NCBI RefSeq assembly: GCF_014851685.1
Contig: NZ_JACVAC010000003.1
Location: 434,001-498,000, forward strand
Reading direction: 5' to 3'
Length of the DNA: 64,000 nt
Source: Pseudomonas sp. PDM05
Lineage (GTDB): Bacteria > Pseudomonadota > Gammaproteobacteria > Pseudomonadales > Pseudomonadaceae
This document shows, piece after piece, positions 38,004 through 46,909 of this stretch (position 1 is its first letter; every line of letters starts with the position of its first letter). A model generated the notes under the pieces. That model saw nothing but the letters and a program-made list of their open reading frames with translations, was not told the DNA's origin and did not search any database. A program made the position numbers and the translations under genes.

Positions 38004-38735
38004 ATGAGTGATAAGGATAAACAGCCGTTGGCTGCGTCGGCTTCAGCCCCTGAGGTGGCGGAATCCGCCGATGCAGCGCTAAAGCATATCGTTGACGGCT
38101 TTTTGCATTTCCATCACGACGTCTTCCCCCAGCAGGAAGAACTCTTCAAGAAACTCGCCACGGCCCAGAGCCCACGGGCGATGTTTATTACCTGCGCCGA
38201 TTCGCGCATCGTCCCCGAGCTGATTACCCAGAGCTCACCGGGCGACCTGTTCGTGACCCGTAACGTCGGCAACGTGGTGCCGCCCTACGGCCAGATGAAC
38301 GGGGGTGTTTCCACTGCCATCGAGTACGCCGTACTCGCCCTGGGCGTCCAGCACATCATTGTCTGCGGGCACTCCGATTGCGGTGCGATGCGTGCGGTGC
38401 TCAACCCCGACAGCCTGGAAAAAATGCCGACGGTGAAGGCCTGGTTGCGGCATGCCGAGGTCGCCAAGACCATGGTCCATGACAACTGCGACTGCGCCAA
38501 CGAAGGCGAGAGCATGAAGGTGCTGACCGAAGAAAACGTCATCGCCCAGCTACAACATTTGCGCACCCACCCCTCCGTGGCTTCGCGCATGGCCAATGGT
38601 CATTTGTTTATCCATGGTTGGATCTACAACATCGAGACCAGCGAAATCCGCGCCTACGATGCCGATCAGTCCACGTTCAGACCGCTGAACGGCGAAGGGC
38701 CGATTCCTTGCGCGACGCCTAAAGCGCGCTTCTAA
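38004..38735 (+). CDS. beta-class carbonic anhydrase
   Basis: A 243-residue beta carbonic anhydrase interconverting CO2 and bicarbonate. Zinc ligands and the catalytic dyad are in TCADSRIVPE (Cys64, Asp66, Arg68) and GHSDCGAM (His123, Cys126). The first 25 residues are a poorly conserved extension; no signal peptide is seen. An AGAGGATG site precedes the ATG. It is 85 bases before a SulP transporter, the common carbonic anhydrase-SulP pairing. Confidence 0.94.
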   Translation: MSDKDKQPLAASASAPEVAESADAALKHIVDGFLHFHHDVFPQQEELFKKLATAQSPRAMFITCADSRIVPELITQSSPGDLFVTRNVGNVVPPYGQMNGGVSTAIEYAVLALGVQHIIVCGHSDCGAMRAVLNPDSLEKMPTVKAWLRHAEVAKTMVHDNCDCANEGESMKVLTEENVIAQLQHLRTHPSVASRMANGHLFIHGWIYNIETSEIRAYDADQSTFRPLNGEGPIPCATPKARF

Positions 38736-38820
38736 AACACTTCCCTGCCGGGTGATGCGGTGGCTGCCATGGATGCAGCCAGGCATTACCGCGCCCGGCG
38801 AATGCCTCGGGAGAGTCATC

Positions 38821-40356
38821 ATGCGTGCTGCTCAATTGAAAGCTGTATTGCCACGGGAGCTGCTCGCCTCGGTGGTTGTGTTTCTGGTCGCCCTGCCCCT
38901 GTGCATGGGCATCGCGATTGCTTCCGGGATGCCGCCGGCCAAGGGGTTGATCACCGGGATTATCGGTGGCCTGGTGGTCGGTTGGCTGGCTGGCTCGCCG
39001 CTACAGGTCAGCGGTCCGGCGGCGGGTCTGGCGGTGTTGGTGTTCGAGTTGGTGCGCCAACACGGAATGATGATGCTGGGGCCGATCCTGCTGCTGGCGG
39101 GCTTCCTGCAACTGGTGGCTGGGCGTTTGCGCCTGGGCTGCTGGTTCCGCGTGACGGCACCGGCGGTGGTGTACGGCATGCTGGCGGGGATTGGCGTGCT
39201 GATTGTGCTGTCGCAGATCCATGTGATGCTCGACGGCGCGCCCAAACCCTCCGGGCTGGATAACCTGGCAGGTTTCCCGGCTGCGGTGGCGCAAGCGATT
39301 CCGAGCCTGGGCTGGCAAGCCGGCTTGCTTGGCTTGTCGACGATGCTGGTGATGTACCTGTGGGACAAATTCCGCCCGCAATCCCTGCGGTTTGTGCCCG
39401 GCGCGCTGTTGGGTGTGGGGCTGACCACGCTTGTCAGCCTGTTGCTGGTGTTGCAGGTCAAGCGGGTGGAGGTCCCGGAAAACCTCGCCGATGCCATCGA
39501 TTGGCTGCGCCCCAGCGACCTGCTGAACCTGGCTGATCCGCAGCTGTTGATCGCCGCCTTTGCCGTGGCGTTTATCGCCAGTGCCGAAACCCTGCTCTCC
39601 GCAGCGGCGGTGGACCGCATGCACAGCGGCCAGCGCTCGGATTTCGACAAGGAGTTGTCGGCTCAAGGTGTCGGCAACATGCTGTGTGGTCTGGTTGGCG
39701 CCCTGCCGATGACTGGTGTGATCGTGCGCAGTTCGGCCAACGTGCAGGCCGGCGCCACCACGCGCTTGTCGGCCATGTTCCATGGCCTGTGGCTGCTGGC
39801 CTTCGTGTTGTTGCTGTCGAGTGTGCTGCAAAGCATCCCGGTGGCGAGCCTGGCGGGCGTGCTGGTGTACACCGGGATCAAGTTGGTGGACATCAAGGCG
39901 TTCAAGGCCCTGGGGCGTTACGGGCGGATGCCGATGTTCACCTATGCGGCGACTGCGCTGGCGATCATCTTTACCGACCTGCTGACCGGTGTACTGGTGG
40001 GGTTCGGGCTGACGCTGGTCAAGCTGGCGCTCAAGGCCTCGCGTCTGAAAGTGAGCCTGATCGACTTGCCGCAGGACGGTGAGATGGAGCTGCGTTTGAG
40101 TGGCGCGGCGACGTTCCTGAAAGTGCCGGCGCTGACCCAGGTGCTGTCGGCGGTGCCGGCGGGGACGACCGTACATGTGCCGCTGAACAACCTGAGTTAC
40201 ATCGACCATTCCTGCCTGGAGTTGCTGGAGGAGTGGGGGCGGGCCAATGCGGCGAAGGGGTCGAAGCTGGTGATCGAGGCGCGTGGGTTGAAGCGGCGGT
40301 TGGAGGGGCGGGTCAGAACGACGACGGGGATAGGCTCCGCACCCGCAACAGGCTGA
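38821..40356 (+). CDS. SulP-family transporter paired with carbonic anhydrase
   Basis: A 511-residue SulP permease with about 12 membrane segments (LPRELLASVVVFLVALPLCMGIAIASG, about 10-36; GSPLQVSGPAAGLAVLVFELV in part) and a short STAS-like end (FLKVPALTQVLSAVPAGTTVHVPLNNLSYIDHSCLELLEEW in parts, about 425-490). The pairing with carbonic anhydrase suggests bicarbonate transport, as argued for BicA-like SulP proteins. The ATG at 38821 has a GGGAGAG site; the frame opens 23 codons earlier. Confidence 0.88.
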   Translation: MRAAQLKAVLPRELLASVVVFLVALPLCMGIAIASGMPPAKGLITGIIGGLVVGWLAGSPLQVSGPAAGLAVLVFELVRQHGMMMLGPILLLAGFLQLVAGRLRLGCWFRVTAPAVVYGMLAGIGVLIVLSQIHVMLDGAPKPSGLDNLAGFPAAVAQAIPSLGWQAGLLGLSTMLVMYLWDKFRPQSLRFVPGALLGVGLTTLVSLLLVLQVKRVEVPENLADAIDWLRPSDLLNLADPQLLIAAFAVAFIASAETLLSAAAVDRMHSGQRSDFDKELSAQGVGNMLCGLVGALPMTGVIVRSSANVQAGATTRLSAMFHGLWLLAFVLLLSSVLQSIPVASLAGVLVYTGIKLVDIKAFKALGRYGRMPMFTYAATALAIIFTDLLTGVLVGFGLTLVKLALKASRLKVSLIDLPQDGEMELRLSGAATFLKVPALTQVLSAVPAGTTVHVPLNNLSYIDHSCLELLEEWGRANAAKGSKLVIEARGLKRRLEGRVRTTTGIGSAPATG

Positions 40357-40372
40357 CGAAACCGAATCAAAA

Positions 40373-40463
40373 ATGTGGGAGCGGGCTTGCCCGCGAATAC
40401 GGTGGATCAGTCAATTATTCAGCAACTGACACGCCGCATTCGCGGGCAAGCCCGCTCCCACAT
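40373..40463. repeat. REPIN
   Basis: ATGTGGGAGCGGGCTTGCCC...GCGGGCAAGCCCGCTCCCAC, about 91 bases, between the convergent SulP and PA0104-like genes. Confidence 0.92.
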
Positions 40464-40486
40464 TTGATCGTTTGCGTAGCAGGAAA

Positions 40487-41134
40487 TCAGGCCGGCTGGT
40501 CCAGCGCCAACTCAACCCCCAACTGCCGCGACAGGCACGGCCAGCGTTTCCACGCAGCTTCCGTGTCCGGGCTCTTGAGGGTTTCGCGGTAAGCCTCCAC
40601 CGACTCCAGCGCAAAGCTTTCTTCGTTGAGCATCTCATCCACCGCCAAATGCACGGCCTCATCCAGGCTGTTGGCAAATTCTTCGCCAATCAGCTGGTGC
40701 GCAATCACGTTGGCCACCGTGGTGTCGGCCGGGATCAGCGGCTGGCCGAAATGCTTGATATACAGATCGTTGACTTCTTCCACCAGGCGGTGCGCCAGGT
40801 AGGCCTCATCCAGCAGGCCGTCGAGCCCCTCGTGCCCGGCGAGGATCGCCGGCGGTTGCAGGAAGAACTGTTCGGCGATCTTCAGCACCGGCTTGATCTG
40901 GCTTTCGATGCCAGCCTCGCGGGCCACGTCATTGGCGGCTTCGAGCAGGTCCGGGACGAGTTCGATGTAGGCTGTGACGAAGCGCGTCATGACAATGTTG
41001 CGATCACCGTCGGCCAGGGCGATGGCCGAGTGCAGACGCGGCAATTGGCTTGCCAGTTGTTGGGCCAACTGGCCCGTGCTGGCTTCGTGTTGATGGGCAC
41101 GGGAAATCTGCTCGCGCAATGCGGCGGTGTTCAT
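40487..41134 (-). CDS. uncharacterised protein (PA0104-like position)
   Basis: A 215-residue protein I do not assign to a named family. It looks all-helical and acidic: LREQISRAHQHEASTGQLAQQLASQLPRL, RFVTAYIELVPDLLEAANDVAREAG, VANVIAHQLIGEEFANSLDEAVHLAVDEML (in parts). No signal peptide or membrane segment. The ATG at 41134 has a TGGAGC site; the frame extends 25 codons upstream. It lies between the SulP gene and the divergent cox operon, as does a hypothetical gene in P. aeruginosa. Cytosolic; function unknown. Confidence 0.8.
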   Translation of the reverse strand: MNTAALREQISRAHQHEASTGQLAQQLASQLPRLHSAIALADGDRNIVMTRFVTAYIELVPDLLEAANDVAREAGIESQIKPVLKIAEQFFLQPPAILAGHEGLDGLLDEAYLAHRLVEEVNDLYIKHFGQPLIPADTTVANVIAHQLIGEEFANSLDEAVHLAVDEMLNEESFALESVEAYRETLKSPDTEAAWKRWPCLSRQLGVELALDQPA

Positions 41135-41257
41135 GAGGGCTCCAGTGAAACAGGTGTAGGAAAAGGGAGATGACAAGGTAGCTCGTTTATACGAGCGCCT
41201 CAGACGCATTTGTCATAATTATTTCACGGTTATGCACCTGCGTTATATCGAAACGCC

Positions 41258-41278
41258 ATCGTTCGTCGGATAAACGAT
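41258..41278. promoter_or_regulatory. inverted repeat in the coxB upstream region
   Basis: ATCGTT-N9-AACGAT in the 367-base spacer before coxB (41135-41501). A possible operator; no known factor is matched. The rest of the spacer holds a candidate promoter (next entry) and nothing else I can assign. Confidence 0.3.
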
Positions 41279-41356
41279 TCTGCTCCCGGTTTTATTGGCT
41301 CCGCCTGTCCGTTTTTGCTGATTTGCCCCTACACATTGCGGGGTTGCAGACCCTGT

Positions 41357-41363
41357 CTATACT
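41357..41363 (+). promoter_or_regulatory. candidate RpoS-type -10 for the cox operon
   Basis: CTATACT within CTGTCTATACTCGG matches the stationary-phase sigma factor -10 consensus (CTATACT). It is about 138 bases before the coxB ATG. In P. aeruginosa the cox genes are RpoS-dependent and starvation-induced, which fits. No -35 is needed for this class. Confidence 0.5.
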
Positions 41364-41501
41364 CGGATTTGTACGCAATTAGCTGATGACGCCAGACTGC
41401 ATAAGCAGGTGAGGCTAAGCGGTTGTAAGCAGTATGGAAGCCGCTCCCTTCGACGCAGGTGCAAACCGGCGGGATAACAAGAACGATAAGGGGAACCCGC
41501 A

Positions 41502-42629
41502 ATGACGCGACATCCACATGTTTGGATGGGCCTTCTGTTGTGGTCGGTATTCGGTCAGGCGCACGCCGCCTGGACAACGAATATGGCGCCAGGGGCGACT
41601 GAAGTCAGCCACGCTGTGTTTGACCTGCACATGACCATTTTCTGGATCTGTGTGGTGATCGGCATCATCGTGTTTGGCGCGATGTTCTGGTCGATGATCC
41701 TGCACCGGCGCTCTACAGGCCAGGTGGCGGCCAAGTTCCACGAGAGCACGACCGTGGAAATCCTCTGGACCGTGGTGCCCTTGCTGATCCTGATCGCGAT
41801 GGCCATCCCGGCGACCAAGACCCTGATCAATATCTACGACAGCACCGAGTCGGACATCGATATTCAGGTCACCGGCTACCAGTGGAAGTGGCATTACAAA
41901 TACCTGGGCCAGGACGTGGAGTTCTTCAGCAACCTGGCCACTCCCGCCGAGCAGATCCACAACAAGGCGACCAAGGGCGAGCATTACCTGCTGGAAGTCG
42001 ACCAGCCGCTGGTGCTGCCGGTGGGGGCGAAAGTTCGCTTCCTGGTGACCGCCGCCGACGTGATCCATTCCTGGTGGGTGCCGGCCTTCGCGGTCAAGCG
42101 CGACGCCATCCCCGGGTTCGTCAACGAGGCCTGGACCCGCATCGAGAAGCCCGGCATCTACCGTGGCCAGTGCGCCGAACTGTGCGGCAAGGACCACGGC
42201 TTCATGCCCATCGTGGTCGAGGTCAAATCCAGGGCCGACTACGACACTTGGCTCGGTGAGCGCAAGGAAGAGGCTGCCAAACTCAAGGAGCTGACCTCCA
42301 AAGAGTGGACCCTGCAAGAGCTGGTGGCCCGTGGCGACAAGGTCTACCACACCACCTGCGTGGCCTGTCACCAGGCCGAAGGCCAGGGCCTGCCGCCGAT
42401 GTTCCCGGCGCTCAAGGGCTCGCCAATTGCCGTCGGGCCCAAGGAGGACCACCTGCATCGCGTCTATTTCGGCAAGCCCGGCACCGCCATGGCGGCGTTT
42501 GGCAAGCAGCTCTCGGAAGTGGACATCGCCGCCGTGGTCACCTACGAACGCAACGCCTGGGGCAACAACAAAGGCGACATGGTGACGCCCAAGGATGTGC
42601 TGGCTCTGAAACAGGCGGAAAGCAAATGA
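41502..42629 (+). CDS. coxB: cytochrome c oxidase subunit II (with cytochrome c domain)
   Basis: A 375-residue subunit II of the aa3-type oxidase. A signal peptide (LLLWSVFGQAHAAW) and two membrane helices are followed by the CuA domain: Cys224, Glu226, Cys228, His232 and Met235 in CAELCGKDHGFM. A C-terminal cytochrome c domain has CVACH at 286-290 and a Met in MAAFGKQLSE. It takes electrons from cytochrome c (caa3-like layout). First gene of the coxBA-ctaG-coxC operon. Confidence 0.96.
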   Translation: MTRHPHVWMGLLLWSVFGQAHAAWTTNMAPGATEVSHAVFDLHMTIFWICVVIGIIVFGAMFWSMILHRRSTGQVAAKFHESTTVEILWTVVPLLILIAMAIPATKTLINIYDSTESDIDIQVTGYQWKWHYKYLGQDVEFFSNLATPAEQIHNKATKGEHYLLEVDQPLVLPVGAKVRFLVTAADVIHSWWVPAFAVKRDAIPGFVNEAWTRIEKPGIYRGQCAELCGKDHGFMPIVVEVKSRADYDTWLGERKEEAAKLKELTSKEWTLQELVARGDKVYHTTCVACHQAEGQGLPPMFPALKGSPIAVGPKEDHLHRVYFGKPGTAMAAFGKQLSEVDIAAVVTYERNAWGNNKGDMVTPKDVLALKQAESK

Positions 42630-42687
42630 CTTCCTTCATTGCATCTGCCCTGAACCACCCCGCCCACTCGTTTGCAGGAGAACGGCC

Positions 42688-44274
42688 ATGAGCACTGTGA
42701 TCGATGACCATGGTCACGCCGACCACGCCCACGGTCCCGCCAAGGGCCTGATGCGCTGGGTGCTGACCACCAACCACAAAGACATCGGCACCATGTACCT
42801 GTGGTTCGCCTTCACCATGTTTTTGCTCGGCGGCTCGTTCGCCATGGTGATCCGTGCCGAGTTGTTCCAGCCCGGCCTGCAGATCGTCGAGCCGGCGTTC
42901 TTCAACCAGATGACCACCATGCACGGCCTGATCATGGTGTTCGGCGCGGTGATGCCGGCGTTCGTCGGCCTGGCCAACTGGATGATCCCGCTGATGATCG
43001 GCGCGCCCGACATGGCCCTGCCGCGCATGAACAACTTCAGCTTCTGGCTGCTGCCGGCGGCGTTCCTGCTGCTGGTGTCCACCTTGTTCACCCCCGGCGG
43101 CGGGCCGAATTTCGGCTGGACCTTCTACGCCCCGCTCTCCACCACCTATGCGCCGGAAAGCGTGACGTTCTTCATCTTTGCCATCCACCTGATGGGCATC
43201 AGTTCGATCATGGGCGCGATCAACGTGGTCGCCACCATCCTCAACCTGCGTGCCCCGGGCATGACCTTGATGAAAATGCCGCTGTTCGTCTGGACCTGGC
43301 TGATCACCGCGTTCCTGCTGATTGCGGTGATGCCGGTGCTGGCCGGCTGCGTGACCATGATGCTGATGGACATCCACTTCGGCACCAGCTTCTTCAGTGC
43401 GGCCGGTGGCGGTGACCCGGTGCTGTTCCAGCATGTGTTCTGGTTCTTCGGCCACCCCGAGGTGTACATCATGATCCTGCCGGCCTTCGGTGCCGTCAGC
43501 TCGATCATCCCGACCTTTTCGCGCAAGCCGCTATTCGGCTACACCTCGATGGTCTACGCCACGGCAAGCATCGCGTTCCTGTCGTTTATCGTGTGGGCTC
43601 ACCACATGTTCGTGGTCGGCATTCCGTTGGTGGGCGAACTGTTCTTCATGTACGCCACACTGCTGATCGCGGTGCCGACGGGGGTGAAGGTGTTCAACTG
43701 GGTCAGCACCATGTGGCAGGGCTCGCTGACGTTCGAGACGCCGATGCTGTTTGCCGTGGCCTTCGTGATCCTGTTCACCATCGGCGGTTTCTCCGGGCTG
43801 ATGCTGGCGATCGCGCCGGCGGACTTCCAGTACCACGACACCTACTTCGTGGTGGCGCACTTCCATTACGTACTGGTACCCGGTGCGATCTTCGGCATCT
43901 TCGCTTCCGCCTACTACTGGCTGCCGAAATGGACCGGCCACATGTACGACGAAACCCTGGGCAAGCTGCACTTCTGGCTGTCTTTCGTGGGCATGAACAT
44001 GGCGTTTTTCCCGATGCACTTCGTCGGGCTGGCCGGCATGCCGCGCCGGGTGCCGGACTACAACCTGCAGTTCGCCGACTTCAACATGGTCTCGTCGATC
44101 GGCGCGTTCATGTTTGGCGCCACGCAGATCTTCTTCCTGTTCATTGTGATCAAGTGCATCCGTGGCGGCCCGCCAGCGCCGGCCAAACCGTGGGATGGTG
44201 CCGAAGGCCTGGAGTGGAGCGTGCCCTCGCCCGCGCCGTACCACACCTTCACCACGCCGCCGGAGGTCAAATGA
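42688..44274 (+). CDS. coxA: cytochrome c oxidase subunit I
   Basis: A 528-residue catalytic subunit with 12 membrane helices holding haem a and the haem a3-CuB centre. MTTMHGLIMVFGAVMPAF carries the haem-a His; FWFFGHPEVYIMILPAFG carries the His-Tyr cross-link region (His and Tyr of HPEVY); VWAHHMFVVG holds two CuB histidines; VAHFHYVLVPGA holds the haem a3 and a ligands. An AGGAGAACGG site precedes the ATG. Its stop overlaps ATGA, which opens a 53-codon frame running through a REPIN before ctaG. Confidence 0.97.
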   Translation: MSTVIDDHGHADHAHGPAKGLMRWVLTTNHKDIGTMYLWFAFTMFLLGGSFAMVIRAELFQPGLQIVEPAFFNQMTTMHGLIMVFGAVMPAFVGLANWMIPLMIGAPDMALPRMNNFSFWLLPAAFLLLVSTLFTPGGGPNFGWTFYAPLSTTYAPESVTFFIFAIHLMGISSIMGAINVVATILNLRAPGMTLMKMPLFVWTWLITAFLLIAVMPVLAGCVTMMLMDIHFGTSFFSAAGGGDPVLFQHVFWFFGHPEVYIMILPAFGAVSSIIPTFSRKPLFGYTSMVYATASIAFLSFIVWAHHMFVVGIPLVGELFFMYATLLIAVPTGVKVFNWVSTMWQGSLTFETPMLFAVAFVILFTIGGFSGLMLAIAPADFQYHDTYFVVAHFHYVLVPGAIFGIFASAYYWLPKWTGHMYDETLGKLHFWLSFVGMNMAFFPMHFVGLAGMPRRVPDYNLQFADFNMVSSIGAFMFGATQIFFLFIVIKCIRGGPPAPAKPWDGAEGLEWSVPSPAPYHTFTTPPEVK

Positions 44275-44306
44275 GCACTTCGGCCACCCAGCCACCGCAA
44301 ATCCCC

Positions 44307-44397
44307 TGTGGGAGCGGGCTTGCTCGCGAAAGTGGTGTATCAGTCGCCACATGCAGTGCCTGGCACACCGCATTCGCGGGCAAGCCCGCTCCCACAT
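44307..44397. repeat. REPIN inside the cox operon
   Basis: TGTGGGAGCGGGCTTGCTCG...GCGGGCAAGCCCGCTCCCAC, about 91 bases, between the coxA stop and the ctaG start. The two REP cores differ slightly: TGCTCGCGAA in the first, CGCGGGCAAG in the mirror arm. It would form a strong hairpin in the coxBA-ctaG mRNA. Confidence 0.92.
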
Positions 44398-44424
44398 TGA
44401 TCGCGTTCACTTTGGGTGGTCGTT

Positions 44425-44976
44425 ATGGCTGAGTCCGTACCGATCAGGCGGCTGGTGACGCGCCTGTTGATCCTGGTGGTCGCCATGTTCGCCTTCGGCT
44501 TCGCCCTGGTGCCGATCTACGACGTGATGTGCAAGGCGTTCGGCATCAACGGCAAGACCGCCGGGCAGTACGAGGGTGAGCAGGTAGTGGACCCCTCGCG
44601 GCAGGTGCGGGTGCAGTTCCTGTCGACCAATGCCATCGATATGGTCTGGGAGTTCCACGCCAAGGCGGATGAGGTGGTGGTCAACCCGGGCGCCGTCACC
44701 GAGATGCTGTTTGTCGCCTACAACCCCACTGACAAGGCGATGACCGCCCAGGCGGTGCCGAGCATTTCCCCGGCCGAAGCGGCGATGTATTTCCACAAGA
44801 CCGAGTGTTTTTGCTTCACCCAGCAAGTGCTGCAACCCGGCCAGCGCATCGAAATGCCAGTACGTTTTATCGTCGATCGCGACATGCCCAAGGATGTGAA
44901 GCATTTGACCCTGGCGTACACGCTATTTGATATCACTGCGCGCCAACCGCCGGTGGCTGTCCACACCGGGGGCTAG
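44425..44976 (+). CDS. ctaG: cytochrome c oxidase assembly protein (Cox11/CtaG)
   Basis: A 183-residue copper chaperone that delivers copper to CuB of subunit I. It has one N-terminal membrane helix (LVTRLLILVVAMFAFGFALVPIYDVMC, about 9-35) and a periplasmic domain with the Cu-binding CFCFTQQ motif (Cys pair, about 131-137). The ATG at 44425 (MAESVPIRRL) is preferred over a GTG at 44416. Ribosome binding site is weak (GGGTGG). It follows the REPIN and precedes coxC. Confidence 0.95.
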   Translation: MAESVPIRRLVTRLLILVVAMFAFGFALVPIYDVMCKAFGINGKTAGQYEGEQVVDPSRQVRVQFLSTNAIDMVWEFHAKADEVVVNPGAVTEMLFVAYNPTDKAMTAQAVPSISPAEAAMYFHKTECFCFTQQVLQPGQRIEMPVRFIVDRDMPKDVKHLTLAYTLFDITARQPPVAVHTGG

Positions 44977-45011
44977 CTACTGTTTGCCCCCTCAATCAGG
45001 AGAGCGAATAC

Positions 45012-45899
45012 ATGTCGACTCATGATACGTACTACGTACCAGCACAAAGCAAATGGCCGATAATTGCCACGTTTGGCATGTTGGTCACCGTGTACGGCCT
45101 GGGTGTGTGGTTCAACGATCTCAAGGCTGCACGCCCGGAATCCCACGGCCCGTGGATCTTTTTCGTCGGCGGTCTACTGCTGGCCTACATGCTGTTCGGC
45201 TGGTTCGGGGCGGTGATCAAGGAAAGCCGCGCCGGTTTGTACAGCCCGCAGATGGACCGCTCGTTCCGCTGGGGCATGACCTGGTTCATCTTTTCCGAAG
45301 TGATGTTCTTCATCGCGTTCTTCGGTGCGCTGTTTTATGTGCGGCACATGTCGGCGCCCTGGTTGGCGGGCGAAGGTTCAAAGGGCATTGCGCACATGCT
45401 GTGGCCGAATTTCGAGTTTGCCTGGCCGTTGCTCAACAACCCTGATCCAAAACTGCATCCCGCGCCCGAGGGCACGATCAGTCCGTGGGGGCTGCCGTTG
45501 GTCAACACCATCCTGCTGGTCAGCTCCAGTGTGACCATCACCATCGCCCACCACGCCCTGCGCAAGGGCCATCGCGGCGCGCTGAAAATCTGGCTGGCGC
45601 TGACCGTGTTGCTGGGCTGGGCGTTTCTGGGCTTCCAGGCCGAGGAATACATCCACGCCTACAAAGAACTGGGCCTCACGCTGGGCTCTGGGGTGTACGG
45701 CGCAACGTTCTTCATGCTCACAGGCTTTCATGGCGCCCACGTGACCATCGGGACGATCATTTTGTTTGTGATGCTGATGCGCATCCTCAAGGGGCACTTC
45801 AATGCCGAGCACCAGTTCGGTTTCGAGGCGGCCAGTTGGTATTGGCACTTTGTGGATGTGGTCTGGATCGGGTTGTTTTTCTTTGTCTATGTGCTGTGA
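45012..45899 (+). CDS. coxC: cytochrome c oxidase subunit III
   Basis: A 295-residue subunit with seven membrane helices, which supports proton uptake and stability of the oxidase. WPIIATFGMLVTVYGLGVWF, MTWFIFSEVMFFIAFFGALFYVRHMSAPW (in parts), FFMLTGFHGAHVTIGTIILFVMLMRILKGHF (in parts) and SWYWHFVDVVWIGLFFFVYV are typical. AGGAGA site; 35 bases after ctaG. Confidence 0.96.
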   Translation: MSTHDTYYVPAQSKWPIIATFGMLVTVYGLGVWFNDLKAARPESHGPWIFFVGGLLLAYMLFGWFGAVIKESRAGLYSPQMDRSFRWGMTWFIFSEVMFFIAFFGALFYVRHMSAPWLAGEGSKGIAHMLWPNFEFAWPLLNNPDPKLHPAPEGTISPWGLPLVNTILLVSSSVTITIAHHALRKGHRGALKIWLALTVLLGWAFLGFQAEEYIHAYKELGLTLGSGVYGATFFMLTGFHGAHVTIGTIILFVMLMRILKGHFNAEHQFGFEAASWYWHFVDVVWIGLFFFVYVL

Positions 45900-45905
45900 G
45901 GCGAA

Positions 45906-46109
45906 TTACCACGGCGCGTGAGAAACCAACTGGCCACTGAAGAAGCCCCAGGTGATCAGCGCCAGGGTGATCACGGCCAGCACCACACGCACGGTCAGGG
46001 CGGTGACGAGGCGATTGGAGTGGCCCTCGTCCTTGACCAGGAAGAACAGACCACTGAACAGGCTCACGACAGTCGCGATCAGCATCAGGGCAATGGCTGC
46101 TTTGAGCAT
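45906..46109 (-). CDS. DUF2909 twin-transmembrane protein
   Basis: A 67-residue protein with two hydrophobic helices (LKAAIALMLIATVVSLFSGLFFLV and LTVRVVLAVITLALITWGFF) joined by KDEGHSNRLVTA. It matches the small DUF2909 family found inside cox clusters. The ATG at 46109 has an AGGAGC site. It is antisense to the run of cox genes and divergent from SURF1; a role in oxidase assembly is inferred only from position. Confidence 0.85.
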   Translation of the reverse strand: MLKAAIALMLIATVVSLFSGLFFLVKDEGHSNRLVTALTVRVVLAVITLALITWGFFSGQLVSHAPW

Positions 46110-46144
46110 GGTCGGGCTCCTGGGGTTCAAGGGGGAGGCGGGCA

Positions 46145-46909
46145 ATGAAAACAAGTATAGCCAGCGCCAGGAAACGCTTTCATCCAGGGATCGCCCCCAC
46201 GTTGGTGGTGCTGGTGCTGCTGCCGTTGATGGTGGGATTGGGGTTTTGGCAGCTGTCCCGTGGCCATGAAAAACAGCTGTTGGTGGACAGCTACGTCGAG
46301 CGGCGTGCGGCTGAGCCGATCAGCAGCGCGCAGCTGGTGGATATGGCTGATCCGGCTTTCCGCCGCGTGCGCCTGCGCGGCCAATTCGATGCCGAGCACA
46401 GCGTGCTGCTCGACAACCGCATGCGTGACGGCAAGGCCGGTGTCGAGCTGTTGCAACCTTTCCACGACAGGGCCAGTGGTCTATGGCTGTTGCTCAATCG
46501 TGGCTGGCTGCCCTGGCCGGACCGCCGTACCCCGCCCGCCTTCACCACCCCGGACCAGCCGGTGAACCTTGACGCCTGGGTGTATGTCGCCCCTGGCGAG
46601 ACCTTCCAACTGCATGCCGACCCCGCGACCGCGCAATGGCCGCGTCTGCTCACCGCCCTGCACCCTGCCGTGTTGTGGGCCGAGTTGGGTCGCAGCGGCT
46701 TTGCCTACGAACTGCGTGCAGAAGCCGGCCCTGGTACGTACGACACCTCTTGGGCCGTAGTCGCCATGGGCCCGGAAAAACACCTCGGCTACGCCGTGCA
46801 GTGGTTCGCCATGGCGTGCGCACTGCTGGCGCTTTACCTCTATCTCGGCTGGCACAACACAAAGGAGAAGTCCCATGGGAGCGGCCATGAATCCACCAGA
46901 CATGTCTGA
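46145..46909 (+). CDS. SURF1-family oxidase assembly protein
   Basis: A 254-residue inner-membrane protein with helices at both ends (IAPTLVVLVLLPLMVGLGFWQLSRG and YAVQWFAMACALLALYLYLGW) around a periplasmic domain. GFWQLSRGHEKQ, LLDNRMRDGKAGVELLQPF and WLLLNRGWLPWPDRR match SURF1, which helps insert haem a into subunit I. The last 35 bases overlap the next gene. Confidence 0.93.
   Translation: MKTSIASARKRFHPGIAPTLVVLVLLPLMVGLGFWQLSRGHEKQLLVDSYVERRAAEPISSAQLVDMADPAFRRVRLRGQFDAEHSVLLDNRMRDGKAGVELLQPFHDRASGLWLLLNRGWLPWPDRRTPPAFTTPDQPVNLDAWVYVAPGETFQLHADPATAQWPRLLTALHPAVLWAELGRSGFAYELRAEAGPGTYDTSWAVVAMGPEKHLGYAVQWFAMACALLALYLYLGWHNTKEKSHGSGHESTRHV

Noticed and set aside
44271..44432. 53-codon frame between coxA and ctaG as a real gene
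   Set aside because: More than half is REP-encoded; kept only as a possible reinitiation frame in the findings.
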